Notes under the pieces: model-generated
Databases searched by the model: none
The model's input: the letters and a program-made list of their open reading frames with translations, nothing else
What the model was told of the DNA's origin: nothing
In this document: piece by piece, positions 46,024 through 59,089 of the stretch
How positions within the stretch are numbered: the stretch's first letter is position 1
How the letters are laid out: the number at the start of each line of letters is the position of its first letter
Assembly: GCA_040954595.2 (NCBI GenBank)
Contig: CM082589.2
Location: 1,488,001 to 1,552,000, forward strand
Origin: Balanoglossus misakiensis
Taxonomy: Eukaryota; Hemichordata
Length of the DNA: 64,000 nucleotides
Direction: 5' to 3'
Translations under genes and position numbers: made by a program

Positions 46024-47699
46024 TCAGGCCAGCTTCTTCTTGCTTGGATTGTAGACAATAATACACACCACCAGAACCACATTCAACACAGTTGCGACAG
46101 TGTAGTTCAACATCACTGAAAACAAAAAACATAGCAAAATGTCAAAATTACATCATTTTTGCTTCATATTTTGAAGCAGCTTTTGGGTTTAAAATCAGGA
46201 AATCAGTTGACCACAAAATTCTCCAGTTATTCAAATCAATGAAATCATTTGGCCTGAACAACTTAGAAACATGCTGCAGAAGTACTTACATGAAAGGTCC
46301 CCTGTTTGTATGTACGTTGTTATAACACGACCTGGGAATGAAAATAAAACCAGATTAAAATGTGCAGTGGGATTTGCAGTGGATTATCAAAGTAGCTAGT
46401 TCTCTAATTGCACTTTGGTCTGGTAGTTCCTTAGGTCAATTTGAATTCTCAACTGTCCACAAAAGTGAATCTTAACTCTAACCTGCAGCAGCATATGCAG
46501 ATGCCAACCAGGTCATCAGGCTGACCTGACCCGAGTCTTTGCTTGAGATGATTTTCTGGATTTGTAAGGATTTACTGCTTGCAGAGCATGGTGTTACAAG
46601 ACTCTGTGGTAAAAAAGTGAAAAGTGAGAGGTATAACTTGATGAAGTTCTTCAAAGCCATTTTGAACCAGTTTTACAGATGTTGCGTGGTGCATAAAACC
46701 ATTGTCATGTAAAAACTTTAATGATTCACAAAAAAGTACTAAAATCAATAAATTCCTTATTTTGATTTAAAAGCTGAGAATTCCTAGAAAAATCTTACCA
46801 TCATCCCCGCCAGTACCCACATTGGTAACATCTCTACAGCTACAGATCCAATAAATGCTAGATAGCTATGACGATGTCAAAGGAAATATATTTTTCTGAC
46901 TATGGCACACACATCAGTCAGGGCCCCATAGAATATCTACAGGTACATGCTGCCCAACCGTTTTAGTTGTACAGTTAAATGTTTGAATTGTGTGATAGAA
47001 ACATAAAATTTATCTTGACTGGCCTAAAGGATACAGAGAACCCCAGAGGAAGATGGTTACCATGGGAACATTCTGATAAAACAACAGCATCATCACAAGG
47101 ATGAATTCTGAAAGAAACAATATAAAGATCCTTGATTATGTTTTAAAATTATTTCCAAATTATATTGGTCATACTTACTACTTGCATTTTATAAACTTCT
47201 GTGTGAAAATCTACTAATTCTACTATTACCATTTTCATGCAAATTGCTGTCTAGTGGAAAATACCTACCCTGTATATTGAGAAAGATCCATTCTGCATAA
47301 GACACGATGGGATAGTGATTGGCGTACTGATATACAAGTAGTACAGAAAAGCTGAAAAACAGAGCCAGTCAGATGAAGTGAACTCTTGCAGTATATGGGA
47401 ATGTTATAAATATAACTCTTTGGCTATTTTGAGGTCAACAATCGTGTACATGTAACAGCCATACGAACATAGATCTCATCTAAAACTTACCAAGCCCATT
47501 CGAGAAATACACTAGCATTGCTGACTCCTTTGGTACTCTTGCTTTGCCAAATTCGCCATATCTGGGGAACTTTAATCACAATGCAAGGCAAAACGCATGA
47601 AATGTTGAGAACTTGAAGTAACACGCCCCCTACCTCCGAACCAACCATTCTGGCTGTGAACTTTGACCTCGTCAGCAAGTCTCGCAAATAGCGAGACAT
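46024..47699 (-). CDS. SLC66A3: PQ-loop repeat membrane protein SLC66A3 (PQLC3)
   Basis: A seven-helix PQ-loop/SWEET-fold membrane protein of the SLC66 family; relatives export lysosomal amino acids, but the substrate of SLC66A3 is not established. Seven exons on the minus strand: 47491-47699 (ATG at 47697-47699), 47269-47351, 47042-47107, 46799-46857, 46483-46603, 46290-46331, 46024-46115 (TGA); 223 residues against about 202 in human, the difference being a longer N-terminus. Seen: PQ-loop 1 in CIVIKVPQIWRIWQSKSTKG, the pattern SNASVFLEWACFSVLLVYQY...HYPIVSYAEW (human LLLELAGFLVFLRYQ...YPPLTYLEYP), a degenerate second loop SLQIQKIISSKDSGQVSLMT, and a last helix ending in a KKK tail. The donor at 47041 (GTTCTC) is weak, but only this choice restores phase. 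Confidence 0.9.
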
Positions 47700-47820
47700 T
47701 ATGAGATCTCACTTGAAATCCGTGGTCATCCAAGATCAACATCACCAGTGACTAGCAGCCGAGGATTGGGGTTATACGTGATATCAACGGACGCTTGCGA
47801 CTGCAGTCACTGTCAAGGTA
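47700..47820 (+). promoter_or_regulatory. SLC66A3 promoter, possibly bidirectional
   Basis: SLC66A3 starts leftward at 47699. On the plus strand a segment ending TGTCAAG at 47817 is followed by GTAGGA, a usable donor, so a rightward non-coding first exon may begin here. This is the only hint of a rightward gene start. Confidence 0.25.
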
Positions 47821-50800
47821 GGAAAGACAATTTAGTACATGGCGAATATATTGTTTATCATCCAGCAAATTCATTGTTTTGTCTGACTTGGTGTTAATGC
47901 GAAACACGAGCGAACATTTGGCGACGACAAGACAGTGATGTTGTTATGAGATGAGGATGAAAGATGAACGAATTGATAGGTTACATAATATGACAACCAT
48001 CCAATATGAATCAGTCTCGTCGACACGAAGCAAGAAAATGGGTTTCGTTTTGATGTGAACTGTTGTAAAATTCCATTTTAAGGCTTTCATTATGGATCAA
48101 AATATGACCGCTATTGTTTATGTTTATAATGGGATTTTACGAGTACGTGTGCGACGTGATTTCGGGTACATTGTATCTGGTAATGTTGCTTGACAATGAC
48201 AGTAGTTCGCAAAAATGGTACAGTTTAGCATTTACGTACGACCATGGATAGAGAATGAACGATATTTGTGATGAATTTCCATTTATTGAATTGCAGCTTT
48301 CAGAAAAATAGTGAATTATTCAAAATAATTCAAAAATTAGAAAAAAATAGATATATGAAAGAAGCAAATAAAATGTGTTAATTTAAAGGTCAGGACATGT
48401 AACACTACAGCAAAAGAAATACTACAACTTAGTACAAGCACATGCACACACTTGGGTATAAGAATCTAAGTTGACCACCTCAGCTCTTCTGAGTACTGAA
48501 GTAGTTAATTGCCATCAGTGTGGCGTTAATGTGATGTGTTTCCCAAGTTATGGAGAATCTAGAAGCATAAGTTAGGTTTTATATCATTTTAATATCTGTA
48601 GAGTTGATTGGGAGATATGCGTATCTTTCAGCAATGCACATAAGGACAGTATGTCCATATTTTGTGTACAAACCCCACTTGACCTCTAACCTCTTGGTTT
48701 ATGCAGGTATATTCAGTATTTTGATATAGGTTTTTATGTACTTTTATAACAAACCATATTGCGCTGCCATAAAGTATATTTGCTCACTGAAATAAAATAT
48801 CATTAAATTGGAGTGTGTAATAGACTGTTTGCTACATGCATACCTTGGTCTAGGGTAGCAATGGTCTTTGACTGGCCTAGGTGTTTGTTCGTGCTTGGGT
48901 TGGCGAAGACTTCATTGCTGCATGAAGCTTAGGGTCAGCGTGGTCACAATTTGGAGTTGGCTATAATCATTTGTAAATGCCAGAGACTTCCTGTGACCTC
49001 AGCTGATAGCTTCTGAGACAACTGGTTTCTACTTCTGATTGTAAAAGTCAGTAAATTGTAAACTAGGTCATTTTGCAGAGAATTGTGCTATTCTTTGGAT
49101 AGGTAGAGAAAATCTGCCTACGCCAGACAAAAGGTATCCCTATTAACCAGATTGTCCACTCTGTGAGAAACAGAAAATTCACCAAGTAGAATAACAAGCA
49201 GGAATTTTGTGTATGTATAATGTTTGTTTTTGAAGGCGGAATGTTGAAGTTAAAATTGCCAGTTGTCATGACCTTTAAAATGGAGATTGTATAGTGATTA
49301 CGAAAAATAGCACTATCTATCACTGGAGAAGACTTCAGATAGATTGTAAGATTAGAAGATAAAATGAGGAAATAAAAGCATGAAAAATATCTACCGGTAC
49401 TTCAGAATTGCTAAGTAGTTATTGGAATTTTTAACTCCGTATGTATGATCTTGATCTTGAGAACCTAAAAGAATGCTTTGTACTATATTTTCCCCCTTTA
49501 ATTCTAGACCAGAGACATAATTTTCCATTGTCTGTCGGTCTTGATCAAAATTTTAGAAAAATAAATTTTTGGTAAATCATATGAGGTTAATTTTGTGAAA
49601 GATGACGTTGAAAGAGCCTGTTGCACTTCAGAAAATAGGGAAATGATCAATGTTTTATTGATAGTATCAAAAAACATCTGTTTCTGTGTATTATATTGTT
49701 TCATGGCCGAGATTTCCATGTAGTGTTGCTGTGAACAGCATGTGGTTTCAAAATTTGCATAATTGCACATTTGTATAGAACGTTGAATTTTTGTGTTTGT
49801 GAGGTTACTGTACTTACTGTAGTTTTTAGTGCAGCTAGCAAACGTGATCAATTTCTTTGATATACCCATGTTCATTTCATTTGCTCACAATCAGTCAAGT
49901 GAGGGTTTCAGATCTGACTTGTGTTTGATCTGGACTGTATGCCAGACCGTTTTTTCCCTAACATACAGGACAAATGAACTTTAAAATGTATACCCAAAAT
50001 AGACTGTCAATGTGATTGATGGGAGCGTAATAAAATGATATGCACAGCTGTTGTAGCAATCATAAACCTGCTTCTATAACAACCACTGACGCTTTTGATG
50101 ATCAAAATGCTTTTTGTTATTTTTCGTCCATATATGCTTGGGCTTTTGCATCTCAACTGAGACAGTCTGTGATATTTTCAACCCTTTTCACCACATACAA
50201 ATTTGACTGGATTCAGCTAGCGTCTGGGAAGTTATAAATTTCACCCTATCAAGGTCTGCCTATTTACTATTCTCCCACAAGGATAGCCGACAGCTGGTTT
50301 AGCGCTTAAAAAAAAACCTGAAGAAAGGAACTTGGAAACAAACAGTCAATTCTCGACACAAATGCTAGTTTCTGAAATGTAGTTCGATCACCCCACAGAT
50401 TGCCTGTGGTGTCAATAATTTCCCCACTGCAAGATGAAGTTGTTTAATGTCTACACTTTTCACCAGACAGCCAAATGCAGAGGACTGCTCACGAAACCAG
50501 ATATAACAAACTTAATTTCACCCTTGACGAATTTCTCAACTCGTCTGTAACTAGAAAATCTCCGGCAAGACAGACTTGTCATTTGTGTCAGCAAACGTTC
50601 AACTATTGACTTTTCCGACTTGTAATCTCAGAGATGACTATGCGTAGAAATGAAAGCAATTATCCATCTACCAGTGGCGGGAATATGACAACTGAAGACA
50701 CACTGCATAAGGCATATTTTTCAGTTCTTTCCATCACTTCCTTTTCCCAGCGACATCAACATTTCTTACACAGGTAAACTCACCATTATGCAAATTACGA

Positions 50801-53800
50801 TCATATTAGGTTATGCAATTTTGAACCTTATTTATATCCCATATTAAAAATCTTGCTAATTCAATTAGTCATTTCTGAATGTACATTTAATTGATTAATT
50901 AAAGCAAAGCTACTGTAGGATACCTATTGAATATTTATAAGATGATATTGTTAGATTTTAACTAATATTAATTGTAACATTACTTGAACTGTACTTTTCT
51001 CCTGTATTGGGAGTATGGAAGGAATATGCATGTATTTTCTGTCAAAAAAAGTCTATGACCGCATATGACCTGCATTCCTCATTTGACCCAACAATTCAGC
51101 TTAAATCTCTGCAATCTGTTTTCCATGACGCACTCTACCTTGGCAAATACCAGACAGCTGATAACTTCAGACGGATCCCTAAAATTAAATTAGCCTTCAC
51201 ATTGTAAACGAGATTTGGAGAGTGTCTTGTTGATTTTCAGTTGTTTGTTGAAAATAATTTGGATACAGTGGTTCACTGTAAAGGAACAGCCAATGCAGAT
51301 GGGAGGTTATAGTGGACCATCAGATGAAATGCTACAAAATGGAGTCTGAAAACAAAAATAACACAAATCAAAACAACACAAAACAAAACACAGTACAGGG
51401 ACATGACAGCTGCCCAAACCTTATAATTTGCTGGTTGCGATGAGTTCCCAATGTATGCACAGAATGGGTTGCAGGTTCCAGATGCAGGTTGCAGGTTCAC
51501 AGACTGCTTGCTTAGAACTCTAAGGCATCTGGTGTCACTCTTGCTGGTCAAATCACTCTCCACGCTGTTTCACCGACCAGACCTGGTGGACATTGTCTCT
51601 CTGCTGCTGCTTCCTGCTGGCTGTCCTATCAGTTTCCCCCAGAAGAATAGCCACAAGGCTTTTATACCACTTCCCAGGTGCACAGGTGTGCATAGTTTCT
51701 TATGTAATCAATATGGTAATTTTTCCCTGGCTATTGTTTGCTGCACCCCACTGTCTATTGATCTAGTTCTTGGCCTGAATATTCATGAGGTGAGTGCACA
51801 TTTGACAGTGTCGATTATGTAATTACTGGCAAGTTGTGTGTTTGACCCAGGATGCATCATACCAGTCACATGATTAGTTCTGCATAAATGCATGTCATCA
51901 ATACCCATGACCCATATGTGACCTTTACATCCTGGCATTTTGTTATTTAAATATGAGTTTATCATTTTTACAACACAATTCTGTGATTTTTCTATTAAAA
52001 ACAAATTCTGTTTAGACTTGGTTTTCAGTCTTGTTAAACAGACATTTTAATTTTAGTAGCAATTAAAACGAGCTCATCAATGTGATTCCCTGTAAACACT
52101 CTTTGAACAATACAATGTCCCTTTACACAGACTCTGGTAACCATGGTTACATACAAACATCGCAACCTTGAAGCACCATTTGCTGTACCTTTCAGTTTTT
52201 TTTTTTTTGCAGGACGCTTTTGTGAATCATCTACACTTTCTTGTTCTACAACTATCACCCATCACTATTGAATCAAGGGTAGAATAAAAATTTGTCGCAC
52301 GCATGACATATCATATTTGCAGATATGATAAAAGATTCCACATCAGAAACTTTTCTCATTTTATGTCTGTTTCTATCCTCTTATCGATAATATATCAGTG
52401 CTTTCTTATTTTCCTCATTAGGAAACCCGAATGGACACCTGATCCATATTTATCAAACATAATATTTATATTGCTGACGTGATCGAGTAATTGAAAATGT
52501 GTTGTCACAAGGGAGTGTAAATGTCTAAGTGGAGACGAGTTTTATCTTGCAAAGTGATTTTGTGTCATGCACGTAATTTCTGTCGACTAATCAATTAAAA
52601 AGATGGGAGTAGTTGGATGAGACACTTTGTGTTGTGAACTTCAGGTGTGGTAAATAACCATGAATTCATGGTTGGATTGCCAGACTCATTTGTTAAATAG
52701 AGACAATTATTAGTCAATATATTTGAAGTATAGATATCTGTAAATATTCTTGAGAAAGAAACGTGGGCAAAGGTCTTAAATATAATTGTTTTTCAAAATG
52801 TAAAAGTTTCTTTTTTTTGCCCTGGAATATTGCTGACTGAATCATGTCTGATTGCAGATTCTGATATATATTTAATGGTTTTGCCAGAGCCTGTCTGGAG
52901 CCGTGTTCACCCCAAGTGGTTTGCACATGGTCTGTTTAAAGCCCGGACCGTCTCGTAATTTTAAAGAAAATAATCTTCGGCAGTCGATAAGAAAGCTAGC
53001 AGAGGCTTAGTTTGATTGCAATGCCAAACTTGTAAACCCTCAATCAATCATCTCCATATGGCATGTGAATGTTTGGAGGGGCTGAGAGTCTGTCGAGGGA
53101 ATGAAGCAAATTTCTTGTGAATCAGAAACTCAGCTGACAGAAAGAAAATGGGTGGTTGCTGGGCACAGAATAATGAGACATTGTAAATACATGTATATTT
53201 ATACTTCAAAAACTTTCACTTTTCTTATTATTGCTGGCAAGTTGCCTATATTCTGCACACCACTCATCAAATCACCAATCAGTGACTGCCTGTCAAATTG
53301 ATAACACCCATATGCCAAAGGAGTAATATGGATTGAATAAATTGAAAGGTAATTTTAACCCAGTTCTGATGTGATATAGAATTATTTGACAAAAAATATA
53401 AATATTACAGAAGACCGGCACTTTAAAGTTCAAGGTCCAGGGAAGGGAACAAAGTGTAGGAATTGAAAAGGTTTAAAAAACTGCTTTAAAAAGTGTGTCA
53501 GTATGAACTGAAATGTGACATATGTTCGGCAGTAGAATGGTGGTGATAGGCGGAAATGGTACCCACTCAACTATACCCAGTGCGGTCTGATTGCTCGTCA
53601 CTGAAACCGTTCCTTTTTATCACAGATAGTAAATAGTAACACTACTTTTAGCGATTAATGTCAGTTTGAACATACACTGTCTATCAACAAAGATTGAAAT
53701 AGCCAAGATATTTTATCAACAGTTTGGATGTAAGTCTTTCAATGACAGGGGATGAATGAGATGCAGAATTAAAAAAACTGACAGTTGGGAAGAATTGAGA

Positions 53801-53907
53801 CTTGGGCTATTAATTTTGTATGATGATCGTAGACTTTGGAAATTCTCTGCTCAAGGAATTTCTGATGCAAATAGAAGCAGATTATCTAGAATTAAGAGTT
53901 ATATGAT

Positions 53908-53930
53908 TGTGTGTGTGTGTGGGGGGGGGG
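53908..53930. repeat. (GT)n-G(n) simple repeat
   Basis: A short GT tract running into a G10 homopolymer. Confidence 0.9.
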
Positions 53931-55200
53931 TCTCATCTGTGATAATGTGGATTTCGAAAGATATGTAATGAAAAAAGAAGCCATTGCAACCAGTATGTTT
54001 TATGATTTATACATAGCTGTGCAGTTGCTACAGAATACACCACATCTCTCGTGAAAATAGAAATCTGTACGACACAGATGGTGCAAAGAGGTCATAAAGT
54101 TCTGTCATAATATTTTATTCTATATCAAGATTTGTAATTTGTCATCTGTAGTATAGTGTGATGTAATGGCAGTTTGACTGTAGAAGGAATATAGCCTTGG
54201 TGATATTAATAGTTCATCAGTTGGCCACTCAAAATAATTTCTTGTTGGACCCAAAAGTAGTCATTAGACCAATTAGAAAAGGAAATAACAATTAGAAATG
54301 TTATGCAAAGCAGTTGAAATACCCAGGGTATAAGCATCTCATGACGTCCAAAAGAAGACAGTCTTGAAACAAAATCCCAGGACAGTTGAGCCAAACGTTG
54401 TACTTTTTAAGCCAGAATTCTCTGGTTTGCCTGTAGCATGACACACTTCTCGGTAACCTTTAACAAAATTGGAATATTCATGAAGCGTGTGTGGGTGTTC
54501 TCGATAATGCTGCTCATTTGCAGGAAAATTGATGACTCACTTTTATATAAATATGCTCAGCTGATTGCTGTGCAAGTCTGCAACGTATTTATCATACCAG
54601 GTCTTTTCTTCCCTGATGAAAAATTGAGCAAATTTGAAAGTGAAATTAATATTGTCAAGAATCAGGGTAAAACTGATTTCAACCAGTGTTAAGAAATTTT
54701 ATAACATCTGGCAGCTTTCTCCTTTATCGTTAAAAGCCAGGAAAATCCATAAAATATAGACACTCCATCATTTATCCAGTAGACGATTCTCATATCTCTA
54801 GATTTTGCAGTTTATTGCATGCCAACGGATATGATGTTGATAAAGTATGGACTATCATCAATTCTTCTTGAAAGTGGTCGCGCTTCTGTTTTGTACAATA
54901 TCTTATACTGACAGTTTAGATTTTTGTAGTTAGTAGATGGCTAGTACAAATGTGCATGCATGGTTTTAGTAGAGTTTGAAGTTACGGTGGCCCACATTGT
55001 CAATTCAGTTCACCCTCTGAAGTTTGGACATTCAGCACCAGGGCTGTATCAAGTGGTCTAGGGGGTTGAACGCAATGTTCTAAGAAGCAGGGTGGCACCA
55101 GACAGATTGCTCAACCAATGGAATACAAATGGAGAATCTGGTGACATGCAGTGTGCACAGATTTGATGACTTTTGTGTTTGAATTATTTTGTTGTAGTTC

Positions 55201-55202
55201 AT

Positions 55203-55244
<42 letters not shown>

Positions 55245-55282
55245 GTGGTAGTGGTGGTAGTGGTGGTGATGATGATGGTGAT
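55201..55282. repeat. (GAT)n/(GGT)n trinucleotide microsatellite
   Basis: About thirteen GAT units followed by GGTGGTAGT-type variants. Read on either strand it gives spurious poly-Asp or poly-His frames. Confidence 0.95.
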
Positions 55283-58200
55283 GATGCAATTTTTGTAACC
55301 AGAGTCTCTGGTTTGGCACATGCACATGGAACGTTTGTTGCCCTTTTAATCTTCTAGCAAGATGTGGATGCAGTATTTGGCTTGCTGTACAGTCGGCAGT
55401 GATTGCAACAGTGTGACTTCTTACTCAAGAAAAAAATCAGTAAAATGTCAAAAAGACGGCAATGTCTTCAGTATAATGCTAACAAGTGCCAAGACTTTAA
55501 TGGTCATTACCAGTAACTGTAAAGTAAATGCACATAAAATTCTCATCAATACTGTGTTCGTGGCAATTTGAATCCATGATCAATGGTAATGACAGAAAAC
55601 TGTAAAGGTGGTATTCATTCACTGAAAAACAATCACCAGTAGAAATGTAAAAAAAGTCAATTTTCAGCGAATTCCTTCAGGCAAAAAAACCTTAAATCTT
55701 GATCGAAACTATTTCCTCGAGTCTGTGGTTACCATGGCAGCTATGAACCATCGGTAATTGGATTGACTGTGTTATTACAGACTTTATGCTCTCTGGTTCC
55801 TAGGGTTAGGTTTATTTGCCAATTGGCTCGGAGGGAATATTCTTAGCAGAGACAGGACGTTTTGTTCCATTTTGAGTCTCTGATGTCATTTTATCAACCC
55901 TGAAATTAGGACTTGCGAGGTTTTAGGATCTACAGTGGGCATGATTTAGGTTTTTCTTTTATGTTTTTTCTTCCACTGTAAAATGCATATTTTGCTGAAC
56001 AGAATGAAATAAATGTACTGCCCTAATATATCAAAAAATAACAAAAAATGATATCAACCGAAGATCTTGCCATTTTGTTTCGTTATTGAGTTTCTGTCTA
56101 CATGTATCCTGGGTATTACGGTGCCATGGTGATGACCTCTGACCTGCACTGAGTCTCTCGGATGTTTCTATTCAGAGTCGTGCATTGAAATTGGATCAAT
56201 ATATCCAGGCGTACAACAGGAAAGACAAGTCAGCCATTTGTGATGGAATATACCCTGCAGGCAGTCTTTGTATGCTGAGAAAAAAAAAGAAATTATGTGA
56301 TGATTGTTAGGCTGACATTTTTGTGCAAATATTGAAATGGAAGGTTAATTAAAACTGAGATTTATTACATCAATAAACTTCTTGCATTAAGCTCTGTGAA
56401 GCTGAAATGATTTTGTGAAATAAATTTCTTTGTCTTTTTTCTTCTTTTGAAAATGACAGTAAATTAATTCCATTCAAAATTATCATGACACTTGTTAGAC
56501 ATGGGCAGATTATGGTTGAATTTGAAACTAAAAAAATATACTGATAAATATAGCAATGGAGAGCAATTCCGAACTGTTGATGTTTAGACAGCTGTTGTGA
56601 TGCATGTGTATCAGCATCAGTTGGGTTGTGGATAATGTGATAAGTGAAATGTCGGAGAAATTTAGAAGAGAAAACACCTGTTGATAATCAGAGGTGACAG
56701 TTTGCAATGGAGTGGAAATCGGAGCCTCAAACTTACACTAGGGAGAAAGAAGTGAAGCTGAGAAAGATGATAGTCTAACCAACGTTTAGGAATTTGTGTG
56801 TAATCTCTGATGTGTATGTCTGGACAATTTTGTGTAATTCTTTACAGTCTGTTGCCTTGAAAAACATTTGCAGTTAATATCCTGTGTGGCTTGAAAGCTA
56901 TGGTAATTTAGCACACATGAATAAAATTGTATGTTTTATGTTTGCAAACACTGCCTCTAACTGCAAAAGGAGAGTTTGAGAGTTTGTCCATCAGGATCCT
57001 TAATTGCCCATGTTTTGACGACGCCCCACAAGTCATACTAATTAGCGTTTTGACTTGACTGAGCTGAGAGATTTTGTTGAAATGGCTGAAGATATTCTGA
57101 GAGTGAGTCTTCCATTGAATCAAAGATGGACACTGTGCGAGGACAGAGTGAATATGTGGAGTAGAAACAATGGCAAACGTTAACATTTGCCAAGCAGAGT
57201 CTGGGCAGGACTCTGTCAATCAGTAATACAGATGGTGACACACAATGCACACACATGTTGCATACACAGTTTTGCAGATGTACCCCTAAAGAATTAGATC
57301 TGATGAAATTGCCATTTTGTAATGAAAGCATCCAGAGATTCATTTGATAATGCAGAATCGTGACTCCAAAGACTTACCCCTGTATGTCTGTAACAACTGT
57401 GATAAATAAAGCACACACCATTAACTTTCTATTTTAGCATGCATAACCTTGACTACCTCTGTGATGTCTCAAACTATTATCAAAGTGAAGTTTTCTCAGG
57501 ATAGTTAGTAGACTGATATTCCTATATGAATGTTTTATAGGCCTCAGTCGCGTTTTATTGGCATGACCTGTTGTACCGTGTCTCAACCTGATGCATTATT
57601 TAAGTACTTGTGCAAAAAAATACAAAACGTGTATCATGGCATATATACCACATAAAACATTCAGCATTCAACTTAAGTGATTTTCATTCCTGACATTGTA
57701 TTTTAATGCAGCTTAGCCTGACAAGATGTCATAGTTCTGTGTCACATTTGTCCATAAATTTTAAATGTATAACGTCAGCGGGGAATGAGGCATACACATC
57801 AAATGTGATCTCAAGCATTTGCTCACCTCATACTCTTTGAGGTGAATTTTGATCGCCTTCTTTACAATAATGCATAAGTAACTTCATGGATGAAAAGTGA
57901 ATCAAAATGATATAGATGGGGGCTTTATCCTTCCAGGTGCTAATACCCTGTGATCATGACCTTGGTGACATCTCCTTATCACCTTAGAAAATTTCCTTGT
58001 ACAGGTCATGACCTATGTGGCATTGTCCCGATCACATATGTATGATTGAGACTTTTAAAAAGTAGAATCTGGCTGGGAGTTGTTTGTGTTCAAACATCCT
58101 CCCAGATCCACAGATTCTAGAGTAACATCTGAGTTTTCTTGTCTCAGTCTCTGGAAATCTATTCTAAACCCAAGTACATGATCCTCATGGGAACCAGTCA

Positions 58201-58353
58201 GGCCTCACCATATGTAAGGGGTGTGTTAACAGTGATCACTCAAAGCTGATGATTATTCCTCCTTGGGATCATAGCAACCTGGAAATCGAGTTACCCAGTA
58301 GCTATATACATCAACTTGAGCCGCTCATTCTATTTCCCTTGTAATGATCTTAT

Positions 58354-58383
58354 GCCGTGTGCATGGCAATGTGACTGTTAACA
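58354..58383 (+). repeat. Dispersed repeat terminus, copy 1
   Basis: Begins GCCGTGTGCATGGCA and ends ATGTGACTGTTAACA. The same 15-base end occurs at 58493-58525 and 63055-63085, each preceded by a related GCC(G/T)GTG...CAT segment. Confidence 0.6.
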
Positions 58384-58492
58384 GCAGAGGGAGTATTTTT
58401 CATAATTACTGCATCCCAAGGATAGAGTTATAGCAACAGCTGGGCTCTTCAATTTGAGCTGTTTTCGCCATTTCCTCTTCTAATGGTTGTGT

Positions 58493-58525
58493 GCCTGTGT
58501 ATGCCAGGCCATGTGACTGTTAACA
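58493..58525 (+). repeat. Dispersed repeat terminus, copy 2
   Basis: Begins GCCTGTGTATGCCAGG and ends ATGTGACTGTTAACA, about 110 bp after copy 1 in the same orientation. Confidence 0.6.
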
Positions 58526-59059
58526 ATTATTGGAATGTTTTTTTTATGTACCTACTGACTTGATTGTGATAGTATCCAGGCATGATATTAGATACTGCCA
58601 TTAAGATTTCCCAAACGTCACATATAATTTCTGTTGCAAACCCAGCCAAACATACCAGTATTGCATTTGACAAGTCACGAATCAGAGTTCATGTCGCCAT
58701 CTCCCAATTAAACGAGTGTGTTTGCTGCAGCTCATAAATGTGAACATGTTTCCTGTGAAATGTGACGTGTTGGCATCAAGTAGTGCTTGTTGCTTCTTCC
58801 TTGCTGTTTTGTCCTCAAGAAGAGTGAATGTAAAGACTCAGAGCTCATCTCTACAGCTGATTTTTATTGAATTATTCAGAATGTTGAAAGTAGCATGTTA
58901 TTTTCACATCACGAAGAAAACTTCCATTCGTTAATGGTACTAACTTTACTCATAATGAGCTTCTGCTGTCAAAACAAATTATGCCTGAAATAAACTGATC
59001 ATGCAGTCTTTTATCAATACAGTAGGACCTGTCTCCTCTTGACACCATAGGGACTGTTC

Positions 59060-59089
59060 AGAGAGAGAGAGAAAGAGAGAGAGCGAGAA
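59060..59089. repeat. (GA)n microsatellite
   Basis: Slightly interrupted GA tract in gene-free sequence. Confidence 0.9.

Noticed and set aside
52034-52258. Minus-strand frame with a KRPAKKKKLK nuclear-localisation-like run
   Set aside because: The lysines come from an A13 homopolymer, the frame has no ATG, and an acceptor placing it in frame meets a stop codon.
55080-55357. Poly-His and poly-Asp open frames
   Set aside because: Products of the (GAT)n microsatellite on both strands.
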